Origin: Chersky-840 sp963764205
Lineage (GTDB): Bacteria > Actinomycetota > Acidimicrobiia > Acidimicrobiales > UBA8190
DNA: 64,000 bases
NCBI GenBank assembly: GCA_963764205.1
Contig: CAVXRN010000006.1
Location: 1,178,001 to 1,242,000 of the forward strand
Reading direction: 5' to 3'
In this document: positions 33,382 to 42,771 of the stretch, piece after piece
How positions within the stretch are numbered: position 1 is the first letter of the stretch
Layout: each line of letters begins with the position of its first letter
Notes under the pieces: generated by a model
Database searches by the model: none
Seen by the model: only the letters and a program-made list of their open reading frames with translations
Told to the model about the DNA's origin: nothing
Position numbers and translations under genes: made by a program

Positions 33382-35628
33382 TCAGACCAATGCCGGTTCG
33401 GCCGGGCGGGGTTCCTCGTCGTCGGTAGGAGCAGCATCGGGGGCCTCCACCTCGAGGTGGGGCAACCAATCCAGCCACCGGGGCAGATACCAGCTGCGCT
33501 GTCCCAGCAGGCTCAACGTGCTGGGCAGGATGACCAACCGGATCAGCGTGGCGTCGAGGATCAGCGCGACGGCCACTCCGAAGCCCATCTGCTGGAACTG
33601 CACCAGCTGTCCTCGAGCGAACCCGGAGAAGACGATCACGATGATCAGTGCGGCACCGGTGATCATCCGTGCGGTGGACGAGACACCGCCGGCCACCGCC
33701 TCACGGGTGGAGCCGGACTGGTCGTAGCGCTCCTTGATTCGGCTCATCAACAGGACCTGGTAGTCCATCGACAGGGCGAAGAGTACCGAGAACAAGAACA
33801 ACGGCACCCAGGCGTCGATGGCGCTCACCTGCTTGAACCCGAAGAAGTTCGCACCTACTCCGTGGAGGAACACCAGGGTCAGCAGGCCGTAGGCAGCGCC
33901 GACGGCCAGGAGGTTGAGCCCGATCGACACCGCCGCGATGGTGAGTGACCGGAATGCCAACAGGAGCAGGATGAAGCTGATCCCCAGCACGAACACCAAG
34001 ACGAACGGGGTGGGCGAGCTCACGGCGTGGAAATAGTCGGCCGTGTCGGCCGTCTTCCCTCCGACGTAGACCGCGGCACCCGATCCGGCAAACGCCGACG
34101 GGATCACCTCGTGACGGAGCTCGTTGAGGGCGGCTACGTCCGGGGTGGAGACGGCGTCGCCTCGGATGGGAACCGTCAGCGCGTGGACCTTCCCGTTGGG
34201 CGATGCTTGGATCGTCCCCGGCCCGAAGCGGGGATTGTCCGCAAGAACCGTCTCGAGGTTCGAGAGGTCACCGTGCACGGCGGTCGTCCCCCCGACCGCG
34301 ACGATCTCGACAGGGTTCGGGTCCTGCTTGGGGAAGTTGGCCTGCAGGGCGAGATAGCCCTGCTTGGAAGGCACGGTGTTCGGCAACGTGGCCACGCCGC
34401 TCTGACCGATGTGCAGGCCCAGGATCGGGGCAGCGGCCAGGACCATCACGCCTCCGGCCAGGACAAGGCTCATCGCCGGCCGGCGCATGACCCCCCCGAT
34501 CACTGCCCTCCAGATCTTCGCTTCGCCGGCGTCGGCGCCCCCGAGGTTCTTTCCCAGGAACGGCACGCGTAAAGCGTTGATCCGGTCGCCCATCAACGAG
34601 AGGATCGCCGGAAGAAGCGTCAAGGCGGCGACGACGGACACGGCGCCCACGATGATGGCGCCCGCGGCCAAGCTCCGGAGCACGTTGGTGCGCACCAGGA
34701 ACATGGCACAGAGGGCGACCACGAAGGTGCTTCCGCTGAAGAGCACGGCCCGGCTGGCCGTCGCGCCCGTCCTGCGGATGGCCGCCTCTTTGTCGAGTCC
34801 GTTGCCGCGTTCCTCTCGGAACCTGGAGATGACGAACAACGAGTAATCGATCCCGAGGGCCAAGCCCATCCCGATCATCATGTTCAGGATGAAGATCGAC
34901 AGGCTGAACTCCTGAGAGACGATCGAGACGACGCCCAGACCGACGATGATCGAAAGGAGGGCGATCACCACCGGCATCAGCCCGGCCACAACGGCTCCGA
35001 ACACGAGGATGAGGATCACGAGGGCGATGGGCAGGCCGAAGTCCAGCTCTCCCCGGTGGAGGTCACTGGTGGACAGTGTCGTGAAGTCGTTCCCGACGGT
35101 GTGGGTCCCGGTCACGGCCACCGCGAACCCACCGGCGCCGTTCGCCGTCTGCACGGCGTGGACCACCGGTTTGATGTCGGCGTCGCTCGCAGCCCGTAAC
35201 TCGATGAGTGCCGCGTGCCCGGTGGAGGAGACCAGGGGGCTGCGAGGGCTCAGGTCGGTGCCCACGTTGGTCACGCCCGGGCTCGTCTTCACCTGATCCA
35301 GGAGCCGGGTCACGAGCGCCTTGAAGCCGGGATCGTCGACGGTGGTGCTTTTCGAGCTGACCACGATCACGTCGGTCGGCCGTCGCGCCGCGGCGCTAGC
35401 CCCGATCACCTGGTTGTAGAGGGCTTCGGCCTGCGATGACGGCGTTGCGCCCACGACGTGCTCGCTCGTCGTCAAGCCGTGGAGCGTGGTGCTGGCGAGT
35501 ACCAGCGCCACGACGACGGCAATCCCCCAGAGAGCGAGAGTGCGCTTGGGCCGCCGAGCACAGGCTGTGGCCAGCCTTTCGGTCAGGCCTGCGCGCGCAG
35601 GCTTCGAAGGCTTCACGACGCCGTCCAT
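33382..35628 (-). CDS. MMPL family (RND-type) membrane transporter
   Basis: 748 residues. Two repeats of one helix, a large extracytoplasmic loop and five helices: first helix TLALWGIAVVVALVLASTTL, then LPIALVILILVFGAVVAGLMPVV and GIDYSLFVISRFREE; second half PFVLVFVLGISFILLLLAF and ALSMDYQVLLMSRIKE. The paired Asp-Tyr motifs (GIDYSLF, SMDYQVL) form the proton relay of MmpL/HpnN exporters, which move lipids or drugs. ATG at 35628 overlaps the end of the PspC gene by 16 bases. Controlled, by position, by the divergent TetR regulator. Confidence 0.93.
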   Translation of the reverse strand: MDGVVKPSKPARAGLTERLATACARRPKRTLALWGIAVVVALVLASTTLHGLTTSEHVVGATPSSQAEALYNQVIGASAAARRPTDVIVVSSKSTTVDDPGFKALVTRLLDQVKTSPGVTNVGTDLSPRSPLVSSTGHAALIELRAASDADIKPVVHAVQTANGAGGFAVAVTGTHTVGNDFTTLSTSDLHRGELDFGLPIALVILILVFGAVVAGLMPVVIALLSIIVGLGVVSIVSQEFSLSIFILNMMIGMGLALGIDYSLFVISRFREERGNGLDKEAAIRRTGATASRAVLFSGSTFVVALCAMFLVRTNVLRSLAAGAIIVGAVSVVAALTLLPAILSLMGDRINALRVPFLGKNLGGADAGEAKIWRAVIGGVMRRPAMSLVLAGGVMVLAAAPILGLHIGQSGVATLPNTVPSKQGYLALQANFPKQDPNPVEIVAVGGTTAVHGDLSNLETVLADNPRFGPGTIQASPNGKVHALTVPIRGDAVSTPDVAALNELRHEVIPSAFAGSGAAVYVGGKTADTADYFHAVSSPTPFVLVFVLGISFILLLLAFRSLTIAAVSIGLNLLAVGAAYGLLTLVFLHGVGANFFGFKQVSAIDAWVPLFLFSVLFALSMDYQVLLMSRIKERYDQSGSTREAVAGGVSSTARMITGAALIIVIVFSGFARGQLVQFQQMGFGVAVALILDATLIRLVILPSTLSLLGQRSWYLPRWLDWLPHLEVEAPDAAPTDDEEPRPAEPALV

Positions 35629-35993
35629 TCCTCGATCGCGCCGGGCTCTGGGGCGTCGCCAATAGCGTCCCCCGGCTGGGAGACCGCCTGAGCGCAAGCT
35701 ACACCCTCGGGTTGCCCGTCGGCCGGTCGACAATTTCGAACCTTTTTCGACAACGCGTCGGCGAGCGCGGAATCGGCACCCTCCTCGGGTATGAGCAGCC
35801 ACCCGGCGAGATACAGGGGGATGGCCATCCCCGCGAACAGGCACAGTGCGACCATGCCCACCCGGACGATGGCCATGTCCATATCCAGATAGCGGGCGAG
35901 ACCGGTCGCGACACCACCCAGGATGCGTCCCTCGGTACGGCGGCGGAGATTTCGGTGGCTGTCGGTGGTGGCGTCCATGCTGGTCGGATCCAT
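35613..35993 (-). CDS. PspC-domain membrane protein
   Basis: 126 residues. PspC domain RRRTEGRILGGVATGLARYL, then a membrane helix (IVRVGMVALCLFAGMAIPLYLAGWLLI) and a cytoplasmic tail. PspC proteins sense envelope stress. It is the first gene of the pspC-mmpL operon, with a TATACA -10 on the minus strand at 36034-36039 next to a TetR operator. Confidence 0.88.
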   Translation of the reverse strand: MDPTSMDATTDSHRNLRRRTEGRILGGVATGLARYLDMDMAIVRVGMVALCLFAGMAIPLYLAGWLLIPEEGADSALADALSKKVRNCRPADGQPEGVACAQAVSQPGDAIGDAPEPGAIEEWTAS

Positions 35994-36017
35994 TGCCTGC
36001 TCCTGACGAGAGGGTAT

Positions 36018-36086
36018 GTGAGCGGTGCTCTCTGTATAAGATCGATGCTCACACGACTTCCCTCAGAAGTCAAGAGCACTGCTCAC
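36018..36086. promoter_or_regulatory. Two palindromic TetR operators in a divergent promoter
   Basis: GAGC-GGT-GCTC at 36020-36030 and GAGC-ACT-GCTC at 36074-36084. The extended arms GTGAGCGGTGCTCT (36018-36031) and AGAGCACTGCTCAC (36073-36086) are also inverted copies of each other with one mismatch. They lie between the divergent pspC and tetR starts, and one overlaps the pspC -10. Confidence 0.72.
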
Positions 36087-36127
36087 AAATAGTTGCTACT
36101 GCTCTGACTCTGTGCGAGACTGGACTC

Positions 36128-36850
36128 ATGGCTACCTCTCGCGTCGTCTCCAATGCCCGGCAACGGGTCCGAGTCGCTGTGAGCGCCGACATCGTGGCCG
36201 AGGCCCGGCGTCAGCTGGCCGCCGAAGGGGCTGCGGCGCTGTCTCTGCGGGCCGTGGCCCGAGAGCTCGGCATGGCGTCGTCCGCGGTGTATCGCTATTT
36301 CCCCTCCCGTGACGATCTGCTCACCGCCCTCATCGTCGAGGCCTACAACGCCCTGGGCGAGGTAGCTGAGACTGCCGCTACCACGAGCGGCACGACGTAC
36401 CGGCGCTTCCGAACGGTGTGCCATGCCATCCGCAGGTGGGCGCACGACCATCCTCACGAGTACGCCCTTGTATACGGGTCTCCCGTTCCGGGGTATCAAG
36501 CTCCTGAGCTCACCGTCGGCCCGGCCAGTCGAGCGACGCTCGTTCTGACGGGCATCGTGCTCGAGGCGCATCGCGCCGGCGAGCTCAGCGTCGATGACAT
36601 CCCCGCCCTTTCCAGGAGCATGGCTGTCCAGACGCGCCCGATAGCCGAGTTCGCGATGCCTGGGGTTCCTCTTCCTATCGCCGCTCGCGCTCTGGTCGTC
36701 TGGACGCTGTTGTTCGGCCAGATCAGCTTCGAGCTCTTCGGACGCTTCGAGGGCGTGGTGGGCGATACCGAGGTGCTCTTCGATCACACCGTCGGCGTCA
36801 TGGCCAGCCTCCTCGGTCTGTCCCAGCGTGCCGTCTCGCCGCGTGGTTGA
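36128..36850 (+). CDS. TetR-family transcriptional repressor
   Basis: 240 residues. The N-terminal TetR HTH (GAAALSLRAVARELGMASSAVYRYF, PSRDDLLTALIV) is followed by a helical ligand-binding domain with a C-terminal WHG-like region (LVVWTLLFGQISFELFG). It faces the pspC-mmpL operon across paired palindromes, so it likely represses the transporter until a ligand appears. Confidence 0.93.
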   Translation: MATSRVVSNARQRVRVAVSADIVAEARRQLAAEGAAALSLRAVARELGMASSAVYRYFPSRDDLLTALIVEAYNALGEVAETAATTSGTTYRRFRTVCHAIRRWAHDHPHEYALVYGSPVPGYQAPELTVGPASRATLVLTGIVLEAHRAGELSVDDIPALSRSMAVQTRPIAEFAMPGVPLPIAARALVVWTLLFGQISFELFGRFEGVVGDTEVLFDHTVGVMASLLGLSQRAVSPRG

Positions 36851-37001
36851 GCGGGGCGGGATGCGCGCTCACGTCGATCATGCGAGATCACTCCGTGGAG
36901 CGAAGCGGATTCACTCGAAGCCGGCGTTTGGCTCTAGGTACAATCGGTACGGCGGGATGACCCGCGTATCGACGCCTCGGGACGAAGGAAGAGAATCGGG
37001 C

Positions 37002-37424
37002 ATGGACAACAGCGGGTCGCAGGCAACCAAGTCTCCATCTCAGCTGATCGACGCGAGGATCAAGGAGCTCGGCGACTGGCGGGGCGCGATGCTCAGTCGC
37101 CTCCGGGCTTTGGTCAAGGAAGCCGATCCCGAAGTCGTCGAGGAGTGGAAGTGGCGAGGGGTCCCGGTGTGGTACCACGACGGGATGATCTGTACCGGCG
37201 AGACGTACAAAAGCGTTGTAAAGCTGACCTTCGCCAACGGTGCGGCTCTGAAGGATCCTTCGGGCCTCTTCAACTCCAGTCTCGAGGGGAACACGAGGCG
37301 GGCCATCGACTTCCACGAGGGCGAGAAGATCAACGAGAAGGCATTCAAAGCTCTCGTGCGTGCTGCGGTGACCCTGAACTCGTCCAAAGCAAAGAAGCCG
37401 AGGAAGGGATCGACCTCGAGTTGA
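37002..37424 (+). CDS. DUF1801 domain protein
   Basis: 140 residues, DUF1801 (YdhG-like): LIDARIKELGDWRGAMLSRLRALV, EEWKWRGVPVWYHDGMICT and VKLTFANGAALKDPSGLFNS. The fold binds an unknown ligand; the role is unknown. ATG at 37002 follows GGAAGAG. Upstream ATG at 36957 is possible. Followed closely by a hydrolase gene. Confidence 0.85.
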   Translation: MDNSGSQATKSPSQLIDARIKELGDWRGAMLSRLRALVKEADPEVVEEWKWRGVPVWYHDGMICTGETYKSVVKLTFANGAALKDPSGLFNSSLEGNTRRAIDFHEGEKINEKAFKALVRAAVTLNSSKAKKPRKGSTSS

Positions 37425-37450
37425 ACGGCGACGACCCGGCAGGAGACCTC

Positions 37451-38200
37451 GTGGACCCAAGGCCGATCCTTCTGGTGCACGGAGCCTGGCACGGAGCGTG
37501 GTGCTGGGAGCCTGTGACGGCATTGCTGGCTGATCGCAACGTTCGTGCAACGACGATCGATCTTCCTGGACACGGCGCAGACCCCGGTCCGCTCACCGAC
37601 CTCCACGGGGATGCGGCCACGGTCCGATCGGCACTGGATGGATACGATGAGCCCGTCATCCTCGTCGGACACTCCTATGGCGGCGTCGTCATTACCGAAG
37701 CGGGAGTACACCCCCGGGTATCGCACCTCGTGTACATCGCTTCGTTCAACCTCGACGATGGTGAGTCAGCGATGAGTGCCGCCATCGCCGAGTCGGAGAC
37801 GGCCTCCCTCGATCACTCCGGGCGCCCCGACGTGCTCAGCTACGTCGCGGTCGCCGATGACGGGACGACCTCGATCGACCCGGCCGGTGCTCGCGTGCTC
37901 TTCTACAACGATTGTCCCGACGACGTGACGGATTGGGCTGTTGATCGGCTTGGGCCGCACCCGATGGAGACCCTGTCCCAGACTCCACGCGCGGTCGCCT
38001 GGCGGCAGCGGCCCTCAACCTACGCAGTGTGCAGCTCCGACAACATCGTCCACCCGGACCTGCAACGGATCCTGTCGCGTCGCGCCGACCATGTTGTCGA
38101 ATGGCCCACCGGGCATTCACCGTTTCTCAGTCGCCCCGACCTCGTCGCCGACCTCCTCGTCGATCTGGCGCGCGCCGACGGAGGCCCCACCTCGGCCTGA
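37451..38200 (+). CDS. Alpha/beta hydrolase (esterase-like)
   Basis: 249 residues of the methylesterase/salicylate-esterase-like group. Oxyanion region LVHGAWHGAWCWEPV, nucleophile elbow GHSYGG, and catalytic His in PTGHSPFLSRP near the C-terminus. GTG at 37451 follows AGGAG by 5 bases; a TTG overlapping the previous stop is possible. Substrate unknown; probably co-transcribed with the DUF1801 gene. Confidence 0.9.
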   Translation: MDPRPILLVHGAWHGAWCWEPVTALLADRNVRATTIDLPGHGADPGPLTDLHGDAATVRSALDGYDEPVILVGHSYGGVVITEAGVHPRVSHLVYIASFNLDDGESAMSAAIAESETASLDHSGRPDVLSYVAVADDGTTSIDPAGARVLFYNDCPDDVTDWAVDRLGPHPMETLSQTPRAVAWRQRPSTYAVCSSDNIVHPDLQRILSRRADHVVEWPTGHSPFLSRPDLVADLLVDLARADGGPTSA

Positions 38201-38311
38201 CCGCCTTCCTGCCGGCGACGTGTGCGACATCGAAGACGTGGGGGAGTCTCCCCGAACCGGGGTCAGCCTCGGACGGCGGGCTTCGCTGACACCAGTGTCA
38301 TAGACAACGAC

Positions 38312-38317
38312 TAGCGT
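38312..38317 (+). promoter_or_regulatory. Leaderless-type -10 (TAGCGT) of the BVMO operon
   Basis: TAGCGT, 6 bases, then ATG at 38324. No ribosome site. Confidence 0.55.
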
Positions 38318-38323
38318 TGGAGC

Positions 38324-40195
38324 ATGCCTGGGCTCGATCCAACGGCACTTTCATCGCAGAGACCTGGACCGACAGCGGGAACAAGCGGTGGCGTGGGCTA
38401 CGACCCCGAGGCGGTCCGCGCCAAGTACCTGGCCGAACGCGACAAGCGGCTCGTCCCGGGCCGGGCCGACATCCGTGACCTGAGGACCGACCAGCACTTC
38501 GCCCATTTTCGCGACGACCCCAGCACACCGGTTCTCGAGCGCGACCCGGTCGTCGACGACGTCGACGTCGTCATCGTGGGCGGGGGGATCGCCGGGGTCC
38601 TGGCCGGCACCCACCTCCGCAAGGCCGGCATCGAGCGGATCCGCATCGTCGACCAGGCTGGCGGCATCGGCGGCACCTGGTACTGGAACCGCTACCCGGG
38701 TGTGATGTGCGATGTCGAGTCGTACAGCTACATGCCGATGCTCGAGGAGCTCGACTACATCCCCACACGGCGCTACGCGTTCGGCGAGGAGATCCGGGGC
38801 CACCTCGATGCGATCGCCCAGCGGTTCGATCTCGTCGACGACGCGCTGTTCCACACCGGCGTGACCCGGGCCGAGTGGCACGAAGACAGCGCGCGGTGGC
38901 GGATCCGCACCGACCGCGGCGACGAGCTCAGCTGCCGCTGGTACGTGCTCGCCGTCGGGATCCTCAACCTCCTGAAGCTGCCCGCCATCCCGGGCATGGA
39001 GTCCTTCGCCGGACGCTCGTTCCATACGGGGCGGTGGGACTACGACTACACCGGCGGCGGGCCGCACGAGCGCCTCACCGGCCTGGCGGACAAGGTGGTC
39101 GCCCTCATCGGGACAGGGGCGTCGGGCATCCAGTGCGTGCCACCACTGGCCGAGTCGGCGAAGCATCTCTACGTGTTCCAGCGCACCCCGTCGGCCATCG
39201 GCGAGCGGGGCAACCGGCCCACCGATCCCGACTTCGCCCGCGACCTCGAGCCGGGGTGGCAGCGTTCCCGGATGGACAACTTCCAGGCGATCATGCTCGG
39301 TCGGCCGGTCGACGTCGACCAGGTGGACGACGGGTGGACACACCACTACGCGGCCGTCCAGCACCCCCCGCGCCGGGAGGGCATGACGACGGTCGAGTAC
39401 CTGCGAAGCGCCGAAGAGCTCGACTTCCGGATCATGGATGCGCACCGGCGACGGGTCGAGGAGCAGGTGGCCGACCCGGTCACGGCGGAGATCCTGAAGC
39501 CCTACTACCGCTACCTGTGCAAGCGGCCGTGCTTCCACGACGAGTACCTGCCGGCCCTCAACAACCCCAACGTCACGGTGATCAGCTGCCCCGGCGGGTT
39601 CGAGCGGATCACCGAGCTGGGCCCGGTCGTCGACGGGAAGCAGTATCAGGTCGACTGCATCATCTACGGCACCGGTTTCGAGGCGGAGCTCACGCCGCTG
39701 TTCCGTCGCGCCGGCCACGAGATCGTCGGTCGGGACGGCGTCACCCTGGCCGAGAAGTGGGCGGATGGCGCATCCACCTTGTTCGGGATGATGAGCCGAG
39801 GCTTTCCGAACCTGTTCGTCATGCCGGCTCCGGGCCAGCAGGCCGTGGTGACCGTGAACTACACCCAGCTGGCGGTGCTCGGTGCCGAGTTCATCGGTGG
39901 CGCCGTCGCGCTACTCGAACAGCGGGGCGTGGACGTGTTCGACGTGAGTGCCGAGGCCGAGGAAGCGTGGACGCAGAAGATCGTCGACTCCTTCGTCGAC
40001 GGCAGCGCGGTGATGTCGGCCTGCACGCCGTCACGCATCAACAACGAGGGTCATCCCGAGGCGATGAACCCCCGCAACGGCAACTACGGCCGGGGGATGG
40101 GCGACTGGTTCGCCTACCGCGAGAGGCTCGAGCAATGGCTCGAGTCGGGCAAATTCGAGGGCCTGGAGCTCGAGGTCCGGTCGACAGCATCGTGA
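38324..40195 (+). CDS. FAD-dependent Baeyer-Villiger-type monooxygenase
   Basis: 623 residues. FAD-binding Rossmann motif VVIVGGGIAGVLAGTHL near residue 85, the class B fingerprint FAGRSFHTGRWDY (FxGxxxHTxxW) and the NADPH Rossmann motif ALIGTGASGIQC. The roughly 80-residue N-terminal extension is typical of cyclopentadecanone- or steroid-type BVMOs. It would insert oxygen next to a ketone to give an ester or lactone. First gene of an overlapping three-gene operon; its stop overlaps the next GTG by four bases. Confidence 0.93.
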   Translation: MPGLDPTALSSQRPGPTAGTSGGVGYDPEAVRAKYLAERDKRLVPGRADIRDLRTDQHFAHFRDDPSTPVLERDPVVDDVDVVIVGGGIAGVLAGTHLRKAGIERIRIVDQAGGIGGTWYWNRYPGVMCDVESYSYMPMLEELDYIPTRRYAFGEEIRGHLDAIAQRFDLVDDALFHTGVTRAEWHEDSARWRIRTDRGDELSCRWYVLAVGILNLLKLPAIPGMESFAGRSFHTGRWDYDYTGGGPHERLTGLADKVVALIGTGASGIQCVPPLAESAKHLYVFQRTPSAIGERGNRPTDPDFARDLEPGWQRSRMDNFQAIMLGRPVDVDQVDDGWTHHYAAVQHPPRREGMTTVEYLRSAEELDFRIMDAHRRRVEEQVADPVTAEILKPYYRYLCKRPCFHDEYLPALNNPNVTVISCPGGFERITELGPVVDGKQYQVDCIIYGTGFEAELTPLFRRAGHEIVGRDGVTLAEKWADGASTLFGMMSRGFPNLFVMPAPGQQAVVTVNYTQLAVLGAEFIGGAVALLEQRGVDVFDVSAEAEEAWTQKIVDSFVDGSAVMSACTPSRINNEGHPEAMNPRNGNYGRGMGDWFAYRERLEQWLESGKFEGLELEVRSTAS

Positions 40196-41853
40196 GCGAA
40201 CGTCGGCGGGTCGCCGTCGTGACGGGCGGCGGGGGCGGGATCGGAGCAGCGATCGCCGAGGAGCTCGGCCGGGGCGGCTGGTTCGTCGCCACCGTCGACC
40301 CCCTCGTTTCCCTCGACGGCTCCGAGCGGCTCCCGGAGCCGGAGGAGACCACCGCCGGTCGCATCGTGGCGGCAGGAGGCTCGGCTCAGGCCTCGCCGGT
40401 GTCGGTGACCGACGCCGAAGCGATCCGCGGCCTGTTCCACGAGCTCGTCGACGAGCACGGCGGCCTCGACGCTGTCGTGAACGTCGCCGGCATCACCCGG
40501 CCGACCCACTTCGCCCAGGGCACCGAAGAGGACTTCCTCGCGGTGCTCGGCGTGCACCTCGGGGGCTATCTCAACGTGCTCGACGCGGCATTGCCGCTCA
40601 TGGCCGCCGCCGGGACCGGCCGCGTGCTCGGCGTCACCTCCGGAGCGGGGTGGCGGGCGGCCGATGCCGGCGCGTATAGCTGCGCCAAGCGGGCCGTCGC
40701 CGCCCTCACGTGGCAGCTGGGCCGCCAAGCGCCGTCGGGCGTGACCGTCAACGCGATGTCGCCCATCGCGGCCACCCGAATGGTCGCCGCCGCCCTCGAG
40801 CGTGCCCGCCGCGAGCGCGGGTCCTCGCGCGGTGGGGGAGTGTCACTGAGCTCGATGCTGGGCCCCGAAGACCTCGGGCCGATCGGTGCGCACCTCGTCG
40901 CCGACGGATTCGGATGGTGCACCGGCCGGGTGCTCTTCGCCGGTGGCTCGGAGGTCGCGGTGGTGAGCGAGCCCCGCCTCCTCGAAGTGGTGCGCAGCGA
41001 CGAGGTGGCATCCCTGGCGCACGTGCTCGAGGCCGTCATGGCTCGGGCGTTCGCCCCGGCCGAGAGCAACCAGGTGAGCGACGGAGCCAGCAACCCCCGG
41101 TTCGGGCCGATCTTCGACGAGCCGGCCCCCGCCGAGCTCGCATCGGCGACCGTGCGATCGTGTGCCGTCGTCACCGACCGGCCTCTGGTGGCCGCGTCGC
41201 TCACCGCCGCGCTCGACGCCCGGTCCATCACGTGCCACCGTGTCGACGTAACCCCCGGCTTCGGCAACGCCGCCGACGCGCTGAGGTCCGTGGTGGGAGC
41301 AACGGGGCCGATCGACGCCGTGGTTGTCGCGCTGCCCGGTCGTCCGCCGACGGCCCCCTCGACCGAGGATTGGGAGAGGGTGCTCGCCGAGCACCGAGGG
41401 ATCGTCGAGGACATCCATGCCGATGCCGGGTGGGCCAGGGCCACCGCCGACTACGCCGCGAGCGCCGCCCGCCCGGTGCGGCTCGTGACCCTGACCGACG
41501 CGGTCACCACAGGAGGTCGCAGTCGGGGCCAGGCTTCGGCGCAGTTGGCACGCGCCGCGGCCGGTGCGACCGATGGGCGCGTCGCGGCCTTTGCCGCCAG
41601 CGTCGAGGCTACGGAGGAGGAGGTCGCCGGTGTCGTCGGTGAGCTCACCGCGCACCTGCTCGGCCACCCCGACGCAGCGGCACTCGCCGGTGCGGAGCTC
41701 GTGATCGGCGGTGGCTGGCTCGGCCTTCGCAGTCACCCTCGACCACTGGGCAGCATCACCTATGGCGGCCCCGCCGTTCCCCCTTGGCTCGACGCCACGA
41801 TCAGGGGGATCGTCGGCACCACCGACGCCCTATCGCACACGGGGGAGCGATGA
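40192..41853 (+). CDS. Fused double-Rossmann SDR protein
   Basis: 553 residues, about twice a normal SDR. The N-terminal half (1-265) is a full SDR: VAVVTGGGGGIGAAIAEEL, VVNVAGITRP and GAYSCAKRAVAA (YxxxK). The C-terminal half (about 320-540) looks like a second, degenerate Rossmann unit (SCAVVTDRPLVAASLTAALD; GPIDAVVVALPG; ARPVRLVTLTDAVTTGG) without the cofactor Gly loop or catalytic Tyr-Lys. It may be structural or bind acyl substrates. Coupled by a 4-base overlap at both ends. Confidence 0.88.
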   Translation: MSERRRVAVVTGGGGGIGAAIAEELGRGGWFVATVDPLVSLDGSERLPEPEETTAGRIVAAGGSAQASPVSVTDAEAIRGLFHELVDEHGGLDAVVNVAGITRPTHFAQGTEEDFLAVLGVHLGGYLNVLDAALPLMAAAGTGRVLGVTSGAGWRAADAGAYSCAKRAVAALTWQLGRQAPSGVTVNAMSPIAATRMVAAALERARRERGSSRGGGVSLSSMLGPEDLGPIGAHLVADGFGWCTGRVLFAGGSEVAVVSEPRLLEVVRSDEVASLAHVLEAVMARAFAPAESNQVSDGASNPRFGPIFDEPAPAELASATVRSCAVVTDRPLVAASLTAALDARSITCHRVDVTPGFGNAADALRSVVGATGPIDAVVVALPGRPPTAPSTEDWERVLAEHRGIVEDIHADAGWARATADYAASAARPVRLVTLTDAVTTGGRSRGQASAQLARAAAGATDGRVAAFAASVEATEEEVAGVVGELTAHLLGHPDAAALAGAELVIGGGWLGLRSHPRPLGSITYGGPAVPPWLDATIRGIVGTTDALSHTGER

Positions 41854-42719
41854 TCGCGGCCGAGCCCACTCGGGTCGTCGACGCGCACGTGCACCTGTGG
41901 GACCCCGCCCGCACCGACTGGTACCCGTATCTGTCGCGTCCCCAGGACCACGGTTCGGGTGACGGGTCGAGGATGAACCGCCGCTTCGACGTCGACACGT
42001 ATCGGGCCGAGACGGCCCGGTGGAATGTCGAGAAGTTCGTCAACGTGGCCGCCGCCACCGGTGGGCACTCGATCGCGGAAACCATCGAGCTCGACGGCAA
42101 TGCCGAGGCCGGCGGTGGTCCCGATGCCATCATCGGCGGTCTCCCGCCGACCGACACGGTGGCCGAGGCCATCGGGCTCATCGACCGGCAGATGGCTGCG
42201 TCACGTTTCCGTGGCGTCCGTCCCATGGGCCCTCTCGGGGCCCCGCTCCCCGAGGTGGAGGTTCTCGATGCGCTCAAGGAGCGGAACCTCGTGTTCGAGC
42301 TCATGACCCATCCCGATGGGTTACGGGAGGCCGCCGCGCAGCTCGCCGGCTTCGGCGATCTGATCGTTGTCGTCGAGCACACCGGATGGCCCCGATCGAA
42401 CTCCGACGAGGAGCACGTGCTTTGGCGGGCGGGCATCGACGCACTGGCCGACCTCGGCGACAACGTCGTGTGCAAGCTCTCGGGGCTGGCCATGCCCTTC
42501 GGGTCCATGGGCGCCGAGGCTCTTGGCCCCTGGCTCGAGTATGCCATCGACGCATTCGGCGTCGACCGCTGCATGTTCGCCAGCAACTTCCCTGTCGACT
42601 CGATGTGCGGCACGTTCGACGAGCTCTACACCACCTTCAACACCGTGACGGCAGGCTTGAGCCCCGACGCCAGAGCCGGACTCTTTGCAACGAACGCGGA
42701 GCGCGTCTATCGGTTCTGA
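41850..42719 (+). CDS. Amidohydrolase family 2 (lactonase-like) protein
   Basis: 289 residues. TIM-barrel metal hydrolase of the Amidohydro_2 group: VVDAHVHLWDPARTDWYPYL (HxH metal motif), VVEHTGWPR, LSGLAMPFG and CMFASNFPVDS (metal Asp replaced by the usual SN-P-D pattern). Members act as lactonases or decarboxylases. ATG at 41850 overlaps the previous stop (ATGA). In context it could open the lactone made by the monooxygenase. Confidence 0.9.
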   Translation: MIAAEPTRVVDAHVHLWDPARTDWYPYLSRPQDHGSGDGSRMNRRFDVDTYRAETARWNVEKFVNVAAATGGHSIAETIELDGNAEAGGGPDAIIGGLPPTDTVAEAIGLIDRQMAASRFRGVRPMGPLGAPLPEVEVLDALKERNLVFELMTHPDGLREAAAQLAGFGDLIVVVEHTGWPRSNSDEEHVLWRAGIDALADLGDNVVCKLSGLAMPFGSMGAEALGPWLEYAIDAFGVDRCMFASNFPVDSMCGTFDELYTTFNTVTAGLSPDARAGLFATNAERVYRF

Positions 42720-42771
42720 GCGGGCCTCGTCATGTGCAGTGCAGGAGCGGTCCGGTCCGTGACCTTCACAG

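Noticed and set aside
38707..40191. Long frame continuing upstream of the SDR inside the BVMO gene
   Set aside because: It is a shadow frame of the monooxygenase; the GTG at 40192 with 4-base overlap is the credible start.
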